NCBI GenBank assembly: GCA_051294375.1
Contig: CM119264.1
Span: 28,059,778 to 28,123,777, forward strand
DNA: 64,000 bases
Direction: 5' to 3'
DNA from: Paraspadella gotoi
Lineage: Eukaryota; Chaetognatha
A model generated the notes under the pieces. It was not told where the DNA came from, did not search any database, and saw nothing but the letters and a program-made list of their open reading frames with translations. The translations under genes were made by a program, and so were the position numbers. Every line of letters starts with the position of its first letter. The first letter of the stretch is position 1. Of this stretch, positions 1 through 11,373 are shown in pieces.

Positions 1-661
1 TTTCTACATGCGTTATAATTTACCAGGAATATTGAAAAATTCAGAATTCCTTATCAAATTCGCCCATAACTTGTGGTACACCAAACGACTACAAGGAAAG
101 TTCAGTATTGAAAACAGCTGCCCAAGCTCAACAGAAAAATTTAGAATTTGTGTTGCTCAATTGCCAATGATATATGATGAAACAACAGGGTTACTTTATT
201 TGGATATCGATAAAACGGACTATGAATTGTCATGGTTAAAATACCCGTTAGCTTCTGTAAGGGAAGTAGATCCTATAAGTTTATTGCAACGCAGTGTTGG
301 AGCAGTGGGTTTTGTTCCTTGTTCAATNNNNNNNNNNNNNNNNNNNNNNNNNNNNNNNNNNNNNNNNNNNNNNNNNNNNNNNNNNNNNNNNNNNNNNNNN
401 NNNNNNNNNNNNNNNNNNNNNNNNNNNNNNNNNNNNNNNNNNNNNNNNNNNNNNNNNNNNNNNNNNNNNNNNNNNNNNNNNNNNNNNNNNNNNNNNNNNN
501 NNNNNNNNNNNNNNNNNNGCATTTACTTTCATGCTGCTTCAAGTGGAAGTATATATTTAGTATTCTCAGGCGTGCCAGAAGATTATANNNNNNNNNNGAT
601 TCGAAAATTCAATGTAAACCCTGTCCTAAGGGTTCTAAAGCGGTAAATGGAATTTGCCAAG
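1..661 (+). CDS. C-terminal part of the MACPF-protein exon, first copy (partial)
   Basis: This is the 3' part of a large exon whose complete form lies at 7180-10170. The reading frame is open from the window edge, interrupted only by two N gaps, and ends in a phase-1 donor (GTAACT at 662). The ATG at position 8 is internal, because the same codon sits mid-exon in the second copy. Visible segments are a hydrophobic/aromatic stretch, a region resembling the farnesoic acid O-methyltransferase-like domain (the motif IYLVFSGVPEDY), and a short cysteine-rich end (CKPCPKG, then GICQG). Unlike the second copy, it has no frameshift where the two can be compared. Whether this is a true second gene copy or an assembly duplicate is open. 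Confidence 0.6.
328..518. other. Assembly gap (191 N) inside the exon
   Basis: A run of 191 N. The second copy holds only about 47 bp at the same place (9443-9489), so the gap size is not reliable. Confidence 0.95.
588..597. other. Assembly gap (10 N) inside the exon
   Basis: A run of 10 N. The second copy has about 548 bp here (9560-10107), including the second half of the FAMeT-like region and most of the cysteine-rich tail. The first copy is therefore missing coding sequence. Confidence 0.95.
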
Positions 662-855
662 GTAACTTATAATATAAAATATATGATTGAGTAATACTCA
701 ATTATTAAAAAATAAGGTTAATTTGCTCCTACCCAAATCAAAAAAAAAAATTATAATTAAAGTAAAAAAATACAAAAAATAATTATTTTGGTAAAGTGTT
801 AAAGAAATTACCTTAAGATATAACACAATTTTCTCATTAATTCATTTTTCTATAG

Positions 856-972
856 GTGAACATGATTGTAAAATAAAAAATCCCTGTAAAAATGGAGGAA
901 AATGTGTAGAAACCTCAAGTAATGGCTTTTTGTGTGAATGTCCTAAGCACTATTTGGGAAAACTTTGTGAGG
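856..972 (+). CDS. EGF-like domain exon 1, first copy
   Basis: A 117-bp phase 1-1 exon between acceptor TTTTCTATAG and donor GTAAGT. It encodes one EGF-like module with six cysteines in the usual order: C-x5-C, C-x-C, and a final GKLC. The hallmark NPCKNGGKC and the CxCPxxYxGxxC ending are both visible. EGF modules mediate extracellular protein contacts. It follows the MACPF exon and joins it in phase, with a glycine codon spanning the junction. Confidence 0.85.
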
Positions 973-1747
973 GTAAGTTGGTTTTATCATTCAAGAAGAA
1001 TCGAAATCTATGTTTCTTTTGCATATTATTTATGTTATTACAAACATTAAAGACGTCAAAAATAAAGATAACGTTGAGAGACTTAAAGGAGAACAAGTTT
1101 GAGCAATGTCGGATCTGCCTACGATGATTTAGCGGTAATCAGCTAAACAGATGATAATCACGATAATTCTTTGTGATCTCTACGGATCATAACAGATTAT
1201 AACAAACAAATCATAACAGACTTCTTAACAAATCTATGAAAATAACTATAAATCAATTGATCAAGGAGTCAAAGAACCTGTAGCTGCGCCAATACATGTA
1301 AATTGCTTTCAATGGATAAGTCTGAACTGTTACTGCAGTACAATTAATATTTTATAATTTAAAAAATATATTTTATCAATAAATATAATATTTTAAATAT
1401 TTTGTTCATTATTTTACTTGCATAATCTTTTTAATTTGCATAATTTTTTTAATAATTATTTACCGACAAGATTTTGGGGTGAGACCGACGGACCGACAAA
1501 GTGAATTATAGAGTCGGAATCTGGGACAAGCAGATCCGACTAAAAAAGTAATCTACGAAGTCACGAAAGGAGAGAAATTTAATATGTAATTTCGCTGAGA
1601 CGTTTGAAAAATATAATATAATTAATAAGTAAAAATATTCTTTAAGCCGATAATTTCAGAAAAAAAAACCTTTCCGATTATCCCTTGACTTGAATTCAAT
1701 GCAGTCAAAATCCATAAATAATGTTTTTTTTTTTGTATTTTCAATAG
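973..1747 (+). other. Intron with a dispersed-repeat end
   Basis: Intron between the two EGF exons of the first copy. At about 1480-1545 it holds one end of the dispersed CCGACGGACCGACAAAGTG / CAGATCCGACTA repeat family. The rest is AT-rich with no coding signal. Confidence 0.6.
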
Positions 1748-1867
1748 TCCCATCAAAATGTGCAAAAAATCCGTGTTACAACGGGGGCGAGTGTAAACAA
1801 ACAAACAACTTCTGGGAATTCGATTGTCTGTGCAAGGCGGATTTCACTGGTGGATTATGCGAAACAG
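1748..1867 (+). CDS. EGF-like domain exon 2, first copy
   Basis: A 120-bp phase 1-1 exon between acceptor TTTTCAATAG and donor GTCCGT. It encodes a complete EGF-like module with six cysteines (NPCYNGGEC, then CLC, then GGLC). The frame is intact here, while the second copy (11255-11373) lacks one G in the GGGGG run and is frameshifted. The donor GTCCGT is weaker than its neighbours, but it places the next exon in the correct phase. Confidence 0.8.
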
Positions 1868-4166
1868 GTCCGTCGATTTAATATTTCATTTTGTTATTAT
1901 TCACTTCTTTCTAAGTCACTTTTCTGTCCGGGTTTATTACGCTAAAGAAGGTAGGATTATATTAGAAAATTATAATCGCATTTAAGTAAGTTCTTCTTAA
2001 AGGGCGGCGTGGTTCTTTTCGGAGTCGTGGTTTGTTGAATCCACTCCTGTCACCACATTTAATTAAGTAGACAGAGATTTCAACATGAAACCAAAAGTGG
2101 ATTTTATTCTCAGATAGAAGATAAGCAAGACGGTGTGAGAATTTGAGACAGATGGATTCAAAAGGGTCAGGGATTTATACAATACAATCGGATCATCGAC
2201 ACGGGCCCCGATAGCATGAAGCGCGTCTTCTCATTGGCCAGTTCCGATGATGATTCATCCAATCAGAGAGTCCTCGGTAGATTTCATCCGAGTCGCGGAT
2301 CCGATTCCATTTTTGGTTCCGATTCCATCTGCGATGATCGTCCGATTAATATTAATAAGAATATTAATATTATTAATCGTTAAAATCACGCGGATTTAAT
2401 GTGAAACGAGGTCAGAAGGAATCACGAGAAGAAGAAAGAGGAGAAGGAAATTTGTAAATCCTTGAAATATAAGGAAAAGTATATATATACGAAAGTATAT
2501 AAAAATGCAAAATTAAAAACATAATATTTTTACGCATTATTGATTTTAGGAATTAAGTTAGAGTCTAAAAATAAAAAAAGGAGCCAATGGTAGTTTTCCT
2601 ATATTCTCAGATCAGAAGATTTGGAATGATATCAATATTGTAAATCCTAACTATCGTTTTAATTGGAACTCTAATCGCGAAGAAAACTTAAAAAAAGTAT
2701 ATCTTCTTTTTTTCCTTTCGTTTTCTTTTAAAATAAAAATTGCGCGATGCAAATCAAACTATTTCATTTAAACCTGATGAATTTATGTCAAAATATTCCA
2801 AGCTGTTGCGCCGCATTACTTTTCTTGTCATGTCATGTCATGTCATTTATTTCTTATCGTTTATAAGATTTCTTTAAAATCAAAAGGCGGAGCTAGTAGT
2901 CTCTTATATTTGATTTTTTTTAACGTAAGACCGATGGAAAGAAATACCGACGGACCGACAGACGTACCGACCGACCGAAAAGTGACTTATAGAGTTGCTC
3001 CGCGAGTACTCGCGGCGCAACTAAAATCAGGGCAAGCTCTTCAGACACAAAGCTATCGGAATCGCGAACTTAGAAGTCTTTCATGTAACAGGAAAATATA
3101 GCAATCCCCTTTGCAATTTTAAGTTTGTAAACTTTCCCGTTCATTTCTATAGTAAAAACGAGGTTTGAAAATTCTCTGCAGATGAGGAGTGCATTTCGCC
3201 TTGGTTGTTTGATATCAAATCCTTTATCAAATGCGATAAAACGAATAGGACAAGCTTTTCAGATGAAACGCTATCGGAATCTCGCGTCTTTACAACTGTT
3301 TTTTACCCGAATTTCTGGCCATCGCGTTTGCAATTTGGATAGTATGGCAACAGCCGGGTTGCCTGTGATGCCCGTTGGGATGGGGCATCTCACTGTTGGC
3401 TTTGGGGGCTTCCGACCCTCAGTGACGCCTCCAGTCACTGGCGAGGTTACCCTAGGATGGTCTCGCTTTGCCAACGCAGAGGGAAGTCGTTAGGACTGTG
3501 GATGGATCACTATGCCTGGGATGGTGTGTTCCCCCTCTGAGCCAATGGATTTTATAAAAATTATCCATTCATTTAATAAATAAGCCCTTACTTTGGACAG
3601 GCTTTGGTGGTTTAAGGCCTCCATCACTCTTTCAAGATAATGACATAGCAGGTCCCTGCAAGTTTTCAATCAAGACTCTTTCACAGTCTCGTTTATTCAC
3701 TCCCAGAGTATCTGGCTTCCCTATCAATGAAGTGGAAAATATTTCAAAGAATGTTTCAATTGTATGAAAATACCACTGCACTCCCTTAAGTATTAGATCG
3801 GGGAATACTTATTGTACTCCGCACTAGCATCAAAATACAAGGAGCTGAATTTTATGAAATTGGTACAACCAATATAAATATTATCCATTCATTTAATAAA
3901 TAAGCTATCTTGCCCCTGACTTTGGACAGGCTTTGGTGGTTTAAGGCCTCCATCACTCTTTCAAGATAATGACATAGCATATTTTAGAAATAAGATTTTA
4001 GATTCGGAAAAAAATAATCTAAGGAGGCTACTGATTTTTCTTATTTATAAGTGTAAATCTTTAAAGATTAAAAAGTTATTCTCATCAAATATACCCAGAT
4101 TAATTAAAAATTTAATAAAGTTTAATAATCAAAATTTAAAGAAACCTTTCTGTTTATCAATTTTAG
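1868..4166 (+). repeat. Intron filled with dispersed repeats
   Basis: No coding signal belonging to the gene. Repeat units recognisable elsewhere in the window are: 2929-3025 (CCGACCGACCG with GCGAGTACTCGC, also at 12440-12545 and inverted at 51706-51790), 3341-3550 (also 12870-13070 and inverted at 31740-31935), and 3560-3760 plus 3850-3985 (the TTATTTATTAAATGAATGG family, also near 39494, 41560 and 50418). Confidence 0.65.
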
Positions 4167-4251
4167 CTATTTCTTCGGCGCGATTTCAACCAGTCAAAGC
4201 GAAATCAGTAGCAAAAGGATCCTCTCCGACAACCCTGGTGACTGGAATTCA
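4167..4251 (+). CDS. F5/8C-like lectin domain 1, first exon (first copy)
   Basis: An 85-bp exon between acceptor TCAATTTTAG and donor GTGAGT. Its length carries the frame from phase 1 to phase 2. That is exactly what EGF exon 2 upstream and the next lectin exon (26205-26275) need. The peptide (SSARFQPVKAKSV... TLVTGI) has the Ser/Ala-rich first strand expected for a discoidin/fucolectin fold. It aligns in position with 30555-30645 of the second lectin domain. A different frame also reads open, so the assignment rests mainly on phase. Confidence 0.55.
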
Positions 4252-4273
4252 GTGAGTATATTTTTAAATTTTT

Positions 4274-4660
4274 AGTCGGATCTGCTTATCAGCAGATGCA
4301 CGACTCGCTATAACTCAACTTGGTCGGTCCGATCGAGTTCCGCCCCGTCAATATTGTCGGGACATACTTTATATCATGTCCAGAACATCGAATTATGATA
4401 AATTATGCAAAAAAATCGATGTCCGTCCGTCCGTCTGTCCATCCGTCCGTCGTCCATCCGTTCCGTCCGTCCGTCCGTCCGTTCCGTCCCACCTTAGCAA
4501 AATACTCCAATTACTCGTGATTGATGGATGGATTGGTATGAAATTTTTGTTGTGTGGGTAGGAAACTGTGTGATTTGAGACGGAGATGAAGTTTCGAGGG
4601 AATCGTGCAATGTGGAAATTGTTTAAATGGAAAAAACAAATATATTTTCACTATTTGAAC
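4274..4660 (+). repeat. Dispersed repeat with CCGT tandem array
   Basis: It begins with TAGTCGGATCTGCTTATCAG, contains a (CCGT)n array at about 4423-4490, and continues into a TGATTGGATGGAT... unit. Related copies lie at 13794-14160, 23345-23480, 28008-28160, and inverted at 31930-32291 and 34315-34437. I find no coding capacity. Confidence 0.75.
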
Positions 4661-5734
4661 GCCAATTGCTCATGAGTGGATAGGGCTAACTTGATTTGTA
4701 ATTTTGTATTGATTGGTTAACATGGACGCTGTGTATAGTAATTTGATGGACTAGAGATTTTTATCAGGTAAAAAAAAGCTTTCATACGGGAACATGGATG
4801 ATGTGCCTGATAGCTACGCCGGCGAATGAAATGGATCTTACAGATTGAGTTAACATCGGAATAAAGTTAAACAGTCGAAATTAGTTTACGCTCATCGGTC
4901 ACACCGTATTAGCGTCAGACTAACAATTAACCCGATTAGTGCTATACAGATTTTATCTCACATGGAATTAAGTTATCAATTTTTGGAGTGATCTGAGTAC
5001 TATCTAGGATATGTTTCATACAAGGATCGAAATCGCTTCTAGCATCATACAAAGAGGTAATTTCCTTAATTTTTATGGTGTGTCCAACGTGAAAATGGGT
5101 TCATTCGATGAGTCCAATCGTAGGGGCAAAATGGATAGTGTACATTTTTTGATGGGAATCGTGAGAGTGGCAAGAAGGGACGTTCCAAAGTAGTGATGAA
5201 GTGTGACATACAATAAATGGCACTTGTTTTAATTGTTTAGCGACAAGGCATATCATGGTAAGGTTTGAGATTTGATTTCAATAGTGCTCTGGCTACCTAT
5301 ATCTGCAGATACGACTCTTCTCACTCGTGAATCTAGGCATCGCTATTCGAAAATCAGTACCCGGTGCAGTTGAGCCAATCTGAGTGGAAACAATTAACTC
5401 GCCAGGATTGACAATAAATTATGCTTTTAGAGATCAAGTCTCCTCGCTAAGCCAGCTCTATATGAACGACACTTAATGAACTATACCTGCGGTTAGAATA
5501 CTAAATAGGCTGACTGCTGCCTTAGACCAATACTCATGGAGTCATGTTGACTCCTAGAAGTTATAAAAAGTCTAGCTAGGTAAGGTGGGATGTCGGTAAT
5601 CTGGAGGGCCAGAGATCGGAGTGCTAACGCTTGAGCAGGCAAGGATTCGGCCAGTATGTGGAACGGAACTCTAGTGAGGGCGCAGTTTGTACACACATTA
5701 TGCCGGTTGACCAATTATCTTAATTGATCACTGG
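4661..5734 (+). other. Intron stretch that differs between the two copies
   Basis: The two long copies match well on both sides, but this segment of about 1.05 kb corresponds to only about 0.6 kb in copy 2 (14161-14785). It looks like a scrambled version of the same tandem units (fragments such as GGAATCGTGAGAGTGG). It does not contain the clean 18-bp array present in copy 2. No gene is seen. Confidence 0.5.
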
Positions 5735-6420
5735 GAAGAATGGGTATCTAGCTAAAGGTAGGTACTAACTAGTCTCTCATCAGTTAATAGAGGTAAGTAA
5801 AGATATGGAGTCTAATAAGTCTAAAGTATAGTAAAGACGGTTATGTACAAAATAAGAGGGAGAGGAGGGAGGTTTCTTGTCCCCGACTTGTGAGTTGAGC
5901 TGAGAGTGAATCCTTGGTCCCGGCCCGAGGGTTGCCGGAGGGATAAGGAGGAGGGGATGAGGAGGAGGGAGAGGACGACGGGATGGGGAAGAGCTGTGGT
6001 GGTAAACCGCCCCTCTATCTTGCGCCCCTTCTTAACCGAGACGTCCATGGGCACAAATGGCGTAGGTGGCGTCGTCTTCTGCTGGCTTGGTGAAATTGCC
6101 GTCAGAGAGAGATTTTTGGGGGCATTGATGTCTCATGCGGGATTCGGGAGTCCAAAGGAGTTCGGAGGGGGGGTCGCTGGTTCAGTGAAGTGTTAGTGAC
6201 GAAGGCAGTTCTCAAAAGAGTTTATGGGACAGAAGGAAGTTTTGGGAGATCGGAGTAGTTTGGAGAGGGGAATCGTCTTTGGATAAATTTTTAATGTTGA
6301 CCGCGCAGTTGGTTGGCGCAGGGTCAAGTCGCTGCACTCTTAGTCGGGGGCGGGGAGCGGGTTAGTGGGGATTACAATTCAAAACTGAAGATGCTATACT
6401 ATTACATAGATCCACAACAC
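5735..6420 (+). repeat. GC-richer dispersed repeat
   Basis: It starts with GGGTATCTAGCTAAAGGTA and runs into G-rich sequence. A second copy is at 14790-15440 (part of the long duplication). A diverged third copy is at 35640-35960, which shows a dispersed family. The short ORFs here are not conserved between copies. Confidence 0.6.
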
Positions 6421-7179
6421 ATACATACGGCGCTACACAGTACAATTGAATGGGAATGGGGGAGTTAAAGTTGTGAGACAATTTTTTTTCTCACCTATGA
6501 AATACGTTGTTTTTTTTTCGTATTTTATCTTTTTTCTGTTTTAACAAGATGCTGCTTTTTTTTTATTAAGCTCCTTTTTATATTTCATTTTTATATCATT
6601 ATCTTTTTCTTTCTCTTTTTTTTTTATTTTTTGTTATTAAGTTTGGACAGAGAAACAAAGGAACCAAAAATAAAATTCAACAGGGGTAATCGTAGTGTTA
6701 TTGATATATAATGGGATTTAAGTTAAGCCAATATTATCCATTCAACTGAAACCAAAGGGGTCATAAGAAATGAATAAAACTGAAATTGCTAAAGTTCAGT
6801 AAATGGTAAACAAAAGGGTCACTTTAATTGAATGGTAAACAAAGGGACATTTTTAGTGAATAAAACTTAGATTAATAGAATTCATCAGATGGTTGGTCAA
6901 ATTTAACAAGTTAAACATGAATTAAATAAAAAATTTAAAAAAAAAACGAATAAAAGAAAAAAAGTCACCATTAGGGAAAATTGAGGTCTGAATTACATAG
7001 TCAATGACGATAAAAGACGACAAAAGGATTAGATAACAATACATTTCAAATGCTGCATGTGACGGTAATTCGGTTTTGGAGACAACTGAAATGGAGCAAG
7101 AGCAAAGTTATATGCATTGAAAAGCATTTAAAAGATAAAATTCTATCGAATACCTAATAAAAATATTATCTTTTTCCAG
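6421..7179 (+). other. AT-rich intron sequence
   Basis: Poly-T and poly-A rich sequence with no recognisable gene. The long direct duplication ends at 7105. The stretch 7106-7179 leads into a polypyrimidine acceptor (TTTTTCCAG) at 7171-7179. Confidence 0.5.
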
Positions 7180-10170
7180 CTGACACATTACAAAAACAGA
7201 GCAAAAATAAGGAATTGGCAGTATACATGACAAAATAATGAAAAAACCTGATTCTTTGATAAAAGGAGATGAGGCAAAGGAAGGACTGGAAGCATTGAAA
7301 GCCTTGAAGGCAAAAGATGTTACTTTTGAAAGGTTACAAGGCTTCGATGGGATCGAAGAATACGAGCCATCAGGTTGGAGAATTGAAGCAACTCCAGATA
7401 AAAAGGAAAATGAACCGGAGGGAGAAAATGAGCTGGCTTCGACTTGGCCTATGGGAGTAGGAGTGGCAATGATGAGCGGCTGTTTTGGAAATAATTATCA
7501 ATTGGAGATCCATGCTATGATTTCGCTAGAAATTCGCCAATATGTCTCAATCAAATTGATGCAGCAAACTTTCTGGGTGTTGGTTTTGACGGCCGAGGCT
7601 TCTATTCATCAGAAAGTCGTAAAAAAAGCATCATTCAAAGAACTGCGCGGGAAAAGCTACTTTTATGGACAAAGATGTACCAGACTGCATGAAACGCGTT
7701 TGGAATATACGACTATACGATTCATACTGAACCTTTCAAAATGCTGAAAAATATGTTCATTATTTGCAAGAAAAAGCAGCAACATCTGAACAGCAAACGA
7801 TGTTTCACATGAAGCAGAATCTTTTGGACAAGGAAAAAGCATTGGAGGCAACCTTGGAATGATGGTGGTCTGGTAGGAATGGCTGCTGGAGCGGTAGCTG
7901 GGAAAAAGTCTGGAGGAGCTCAAGCAGGTGCGGATGCAGGAGCAAAATTGGGAGCTGCCATTGGTCAGTCATCGGTGGTGGATATGGTGAAGGAAAGGGA
8001 GGAAGCAGAGGAAGAAGCAATGGTAGAAGAAAAGCTAATGTTGCTTCTTTGAATGCCGAATCAAAAACGGTCGATCAGCCACCCATATGATCGCAGTTTT
8101 GGAAGCTGATTTGAAATTGTTTGAAATCGTACTTGATGAAATAAAACCTACGGATTTGTCTGCTAGTTTTTTGAACGACTTTCTCAGACTACCGCATTCG
8201 TACTGGAGTGTGATGGGGATATTAAATTTCAAAATTTTATTCTTCGATGGGGAACACATTATGTTAAATCAGCAAAATTTGGAGGTGAACTGAGAATATA
8301 AAAACATCTAAAAGAACGTCAAAACTTAATACAGATCAGTTTGCAAGCCAGTCACAATCTGAATTTGCCTCAATGATGGGGTTCTGAGAAGCAGCTACCA
8401 ACAAAAAGAGTATAAGGTAGGGTTTTTAGGCCTTGGAGCCAAATATAGCAAAGGAAGTCAGCAGGCACAAGCTACTCAAAAGCAAGAAAGTTGGTTTAAA
8501 TAAAAACCAAAGAATCAAGGGGTACAAAGAGGCAGACAATCTGAGTTTATAAAGACTAAAATTGAAGCCAAAGGAGGTGATCCTGAAATCGCAGCAGCAA
8601 TTACAGATTTTTACACCCCAAGGTTTCGTGAGTTGTTTATAAAATGGTTGGACAGCATAGATGAGTTTCAAAGACCTTTTGAGTTCACGCTCGGAAAAAT
8701 CAGCAGTATTCTCAATATGAATACCGACTCATTATTTCCCACGGAATTCCTCAAACTGCCTGCTTCCAAAAAAAAAACTTAAAAAGGGATAAAAAAAGTG
8801 GTTTATCTTACTTTGAATTTAATAAGGTTGAACGTGATAACAAGAACAAAACGTTTGTTGTGAAACGAAAAAACATTTGTAAATTTGGTCATTCTAAGGA
8901 AGTCTTTATGGAAGCTTTAATGAGAAAAAGACTCGCGTTAGAAAGAGCAGAGAACATTTACATGCGGAAGGTCCATTTTCGACAACAAGCTTTGATATTC
9001 CCGGCGGAGAAGCAGGTTGCGAATCTGAAACTATTGAATATGAAGAAGCTGGTCACCAGACGGTTAAATATTGGCCCTCATGGAAAGAACTAGGGTCTAA
9101 TGTTTATAAAGTCGTTTTCTACATGCGTTATAATTTACCAGGAATATTGAAAAATTCAGAATTCCTTATCAAATTCGCCCATAACTTGTGGTACACCAAA
9201 CGACTACAAGGAAAGTTCAGTATTGAAAACAGCTGCCCAAGCTCAACAGAAAAATTTAGAATTTGTGTTGCTCAATTGCCAATGATATATGATGAAACAA
9301 CAGGGTACTTTATTTGGATATCGATAAAACGGACTATGAATTTGTCATGGTTAAAATACCCGTTAGCTTCTGTAAGGGAAGTAGATCCTATAAGTTTATT
9401 GCAACGCAGTGTTGGAGCAGTGGGTTTTGTTCCTTGTTCAATAAAATGGTCGAACACTCATAAAGTGAGAGTTACTGAAAAAGGATCTTGCATTTTACTT
9501 TCATGCTGCTTCAAGTGGAAGTATATATTTAGTATTCTCAGGCGTGCCAGAAGATTATAAAAAGTGGTTTTACCTTCAAATGACGCCGTCAGGTGTCGTA
9601 TACTATCAAGCAATGAAAATAGCTAAAAGTCAGCATTCAGAGCAGGCCAGTAACAACGGGCAAAGAAACACTATTTACAGGTTTCTTTATATGCATTTTT
9701 GCATCAGCAGATGGTTTGCGAATCGATTTTGGGAAAGCTCCAGAAGAATCTGAAGTAGGAATAGTGTTGACATCTCATACTTATTCTGATTTCATTAAAT
9801 ATGATGTGATGTATTTTACATTTGGTAGTGGAGAGAATAAAATTAGTATTAATGATGTTAGAGTAGTCAAAGAAAAACCTAAGCTTTCATGTGGTAAGGA
9901 TTTAACTCTAATTAATGACGTTTGTAATTACAATGTCATAAGCAGTGTATTGGTTGCAACAAGCAAATGACCCAAAGTCTTGTATTAAATGTGTGAACAA
10001 AAAGTAATGCTTAATCAAATGAGTTTTATTTGTACTGAAAAATGTCCTTCAGAATTTTTAGAAAAGGAAATCAGTGTCAATGTAAAATTGGAGGTGTTGT
10101 TGAAATTGATTCGAAAATTCAATGTAAACCCTGTCCTAAGGGTTCTAAGCGGTAAATGGAATTTGCCAAG
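7180..10170 (+). CDS. Large exon of a MACPF-domain protein (frame broken by indels)
   Basis: MACPF proteins oligomerise and insert into membranes as pores. The diagnostic signature W-G-T-H-Y-V followed by K-F-G-G-E lies at about 8236-8300. Further C-terminal MACPF features follow: KGGDPEI at about 8569, and a W-L-D-S ... P-F-E-F run to about 8720. Upstream are a charged Lys/Glu segment (7238-7430) and a Gly/Ala-rich segment (7861-8060). After the MACPF fold come a region resembling the farnesoic acid O-methyltransferase-like domain (about 9480-9880) and a cysteine-rich tail (9885-10170) ending at donor GTAACT. The frame changes many times. Where the first copy overlaps it, that copy is intact, so sequencing indels are more likely than decay. 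A signal peptide is not visible, so an upstream exon is expected beyond acceptor TTTTTCCAG. The start is unresolved. Confidence 0.7.
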
Positions 10171-10364
10171 GTAACTTATAATATAAAATATATGATTGAG
10201 TAATACTCAATTATTAAAAAATAAGGTTAATTTGCTCCTACCCAAATAAAAAAAAAAAATTATAATTAAAGTAAAAAAATACAAAAAATAATTATTTTGG
10301 TAAAGTGTTAAAGAAATTACCTTAAGATATAACACAATTTTCTCATTAATTCATTTTTCTATAG

Positions 10365-10480
10365 GTGAACATGATTGTAAAATAAAAAATCCCTGTAAAA
10401 ATGGAGGAAAATGTGTAGAAACCTCAAGTAATGGCTTTTTGTGTGAATGTCCTAAGCACTATTTGGGAAAACTTGTGAGG
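10365..10480 (+). CDS. EGF-like domain exon 1, second copy (1-bp deletion)
   Basis: Same exon as 856-972 but 116 bp long. One T is missing before the last cysteine codon (AACTTGTGAG instead of AACTTTGTGAG), so the frame shifts at the end of the module. Splice sites are unchanged. Confidence 0.75.
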
Positions 10481-11254
10481 GTAAGTTGGTTTTATCATTC
10501 AAGAAGAATCGAAATCTATGTTTCTTTTGCATATTATTTATGTTATTACAAACATTAAAGACGTCAAAAATAAAGATAACGTTGAGAGACTTAAAGGAGA
10601 ACAAGTTTGAGCAATGTCGGATCTGCCTACGATGATTTAGCGGTAATCAGCTAAACAGATGATAATCACGATAATTCTTTGTGATCTCTACGGATCATAA
10701 CAGATTATAACAAACAAATCATAACAGACTTCTTAACAAATCTATGAAAATAACTATAAATCAATTGATCAAGGAGTCAAAGAACCTGTAGCTGCGCCAA
10801 TACATGTAAATTGCTTTCAATGGATAAGTCTGAACTGTTACTGCAGTACAATTAATATTTTATAATTTAAAAAATATATTTTATCAATAAATATAATATT
10901 TTTAAATATTTTGTTCATTATTTTACTTGCATAATCTTTTTAATTTGCATAATTTTTTTAATAATTATTACCGACAAGATTTGGGGTGAGACCGACGGAC
11001 CGACAAAGTGAATTATAGAGTCGGAATCTGGGACAAGCAGATCCGACTAAAAAGTAATCTACGAAGTCACGAAAGGAGAGAAATTTAATATGTAATTTCG
11101 CTGAGACGTTTGAAAAATATAATATAATTAATAAGTAAAAATATTCTTTAAGCCGATAATTTCAGAAAAAAAAACCTTTCCGATTATCCCTTGACTTGAA
11201 TTCAATGCAGTCAAAATCCATAAATAATGTTTTTTTTTTTGTATTTTCAATTAG

Positions 11255-11373
11255 TCCCATCAAAATGTGCAAAAAATCCGTGTTACAACGGGGCGAGTGT
11301 AAACAAACAAACAACTTCTGGGAATTCGATTGTCTGTGCAAGGCGGATTTCACTGGTGGATTATGCGAAACAG
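11255..11373 (+). CDS. EGF-like domain exon 2, second copy (1-bp deletion)
   Basis: Same exon as 1748-1867 but 119 bp long. One G is missing from the G run after the second cysteine, breaking the frame. Splice sites match the first copy. Confidence 0.75.

Larger units (their letters stand above)
1..7105 (+). repeat. Long direct duplication, copy 1
   Basis: Nearly identical to 9116-16161. Differences are mostly single-base indels in homopolymers, apart from the gaps and the 4661-5734 segment. At the downstream boundary copy 1 continues with AGTTATATGC while copy 2 continues with CGATGGTGGG. Confidence 0.9.

Noticed and set aside
7180-10170. Calling the MACPF exon a pseudogene
   Set aside because: The frame breaks are single-base indels in a stretch where the overlapping better copy is intact, so sequence error is the more likely cause.
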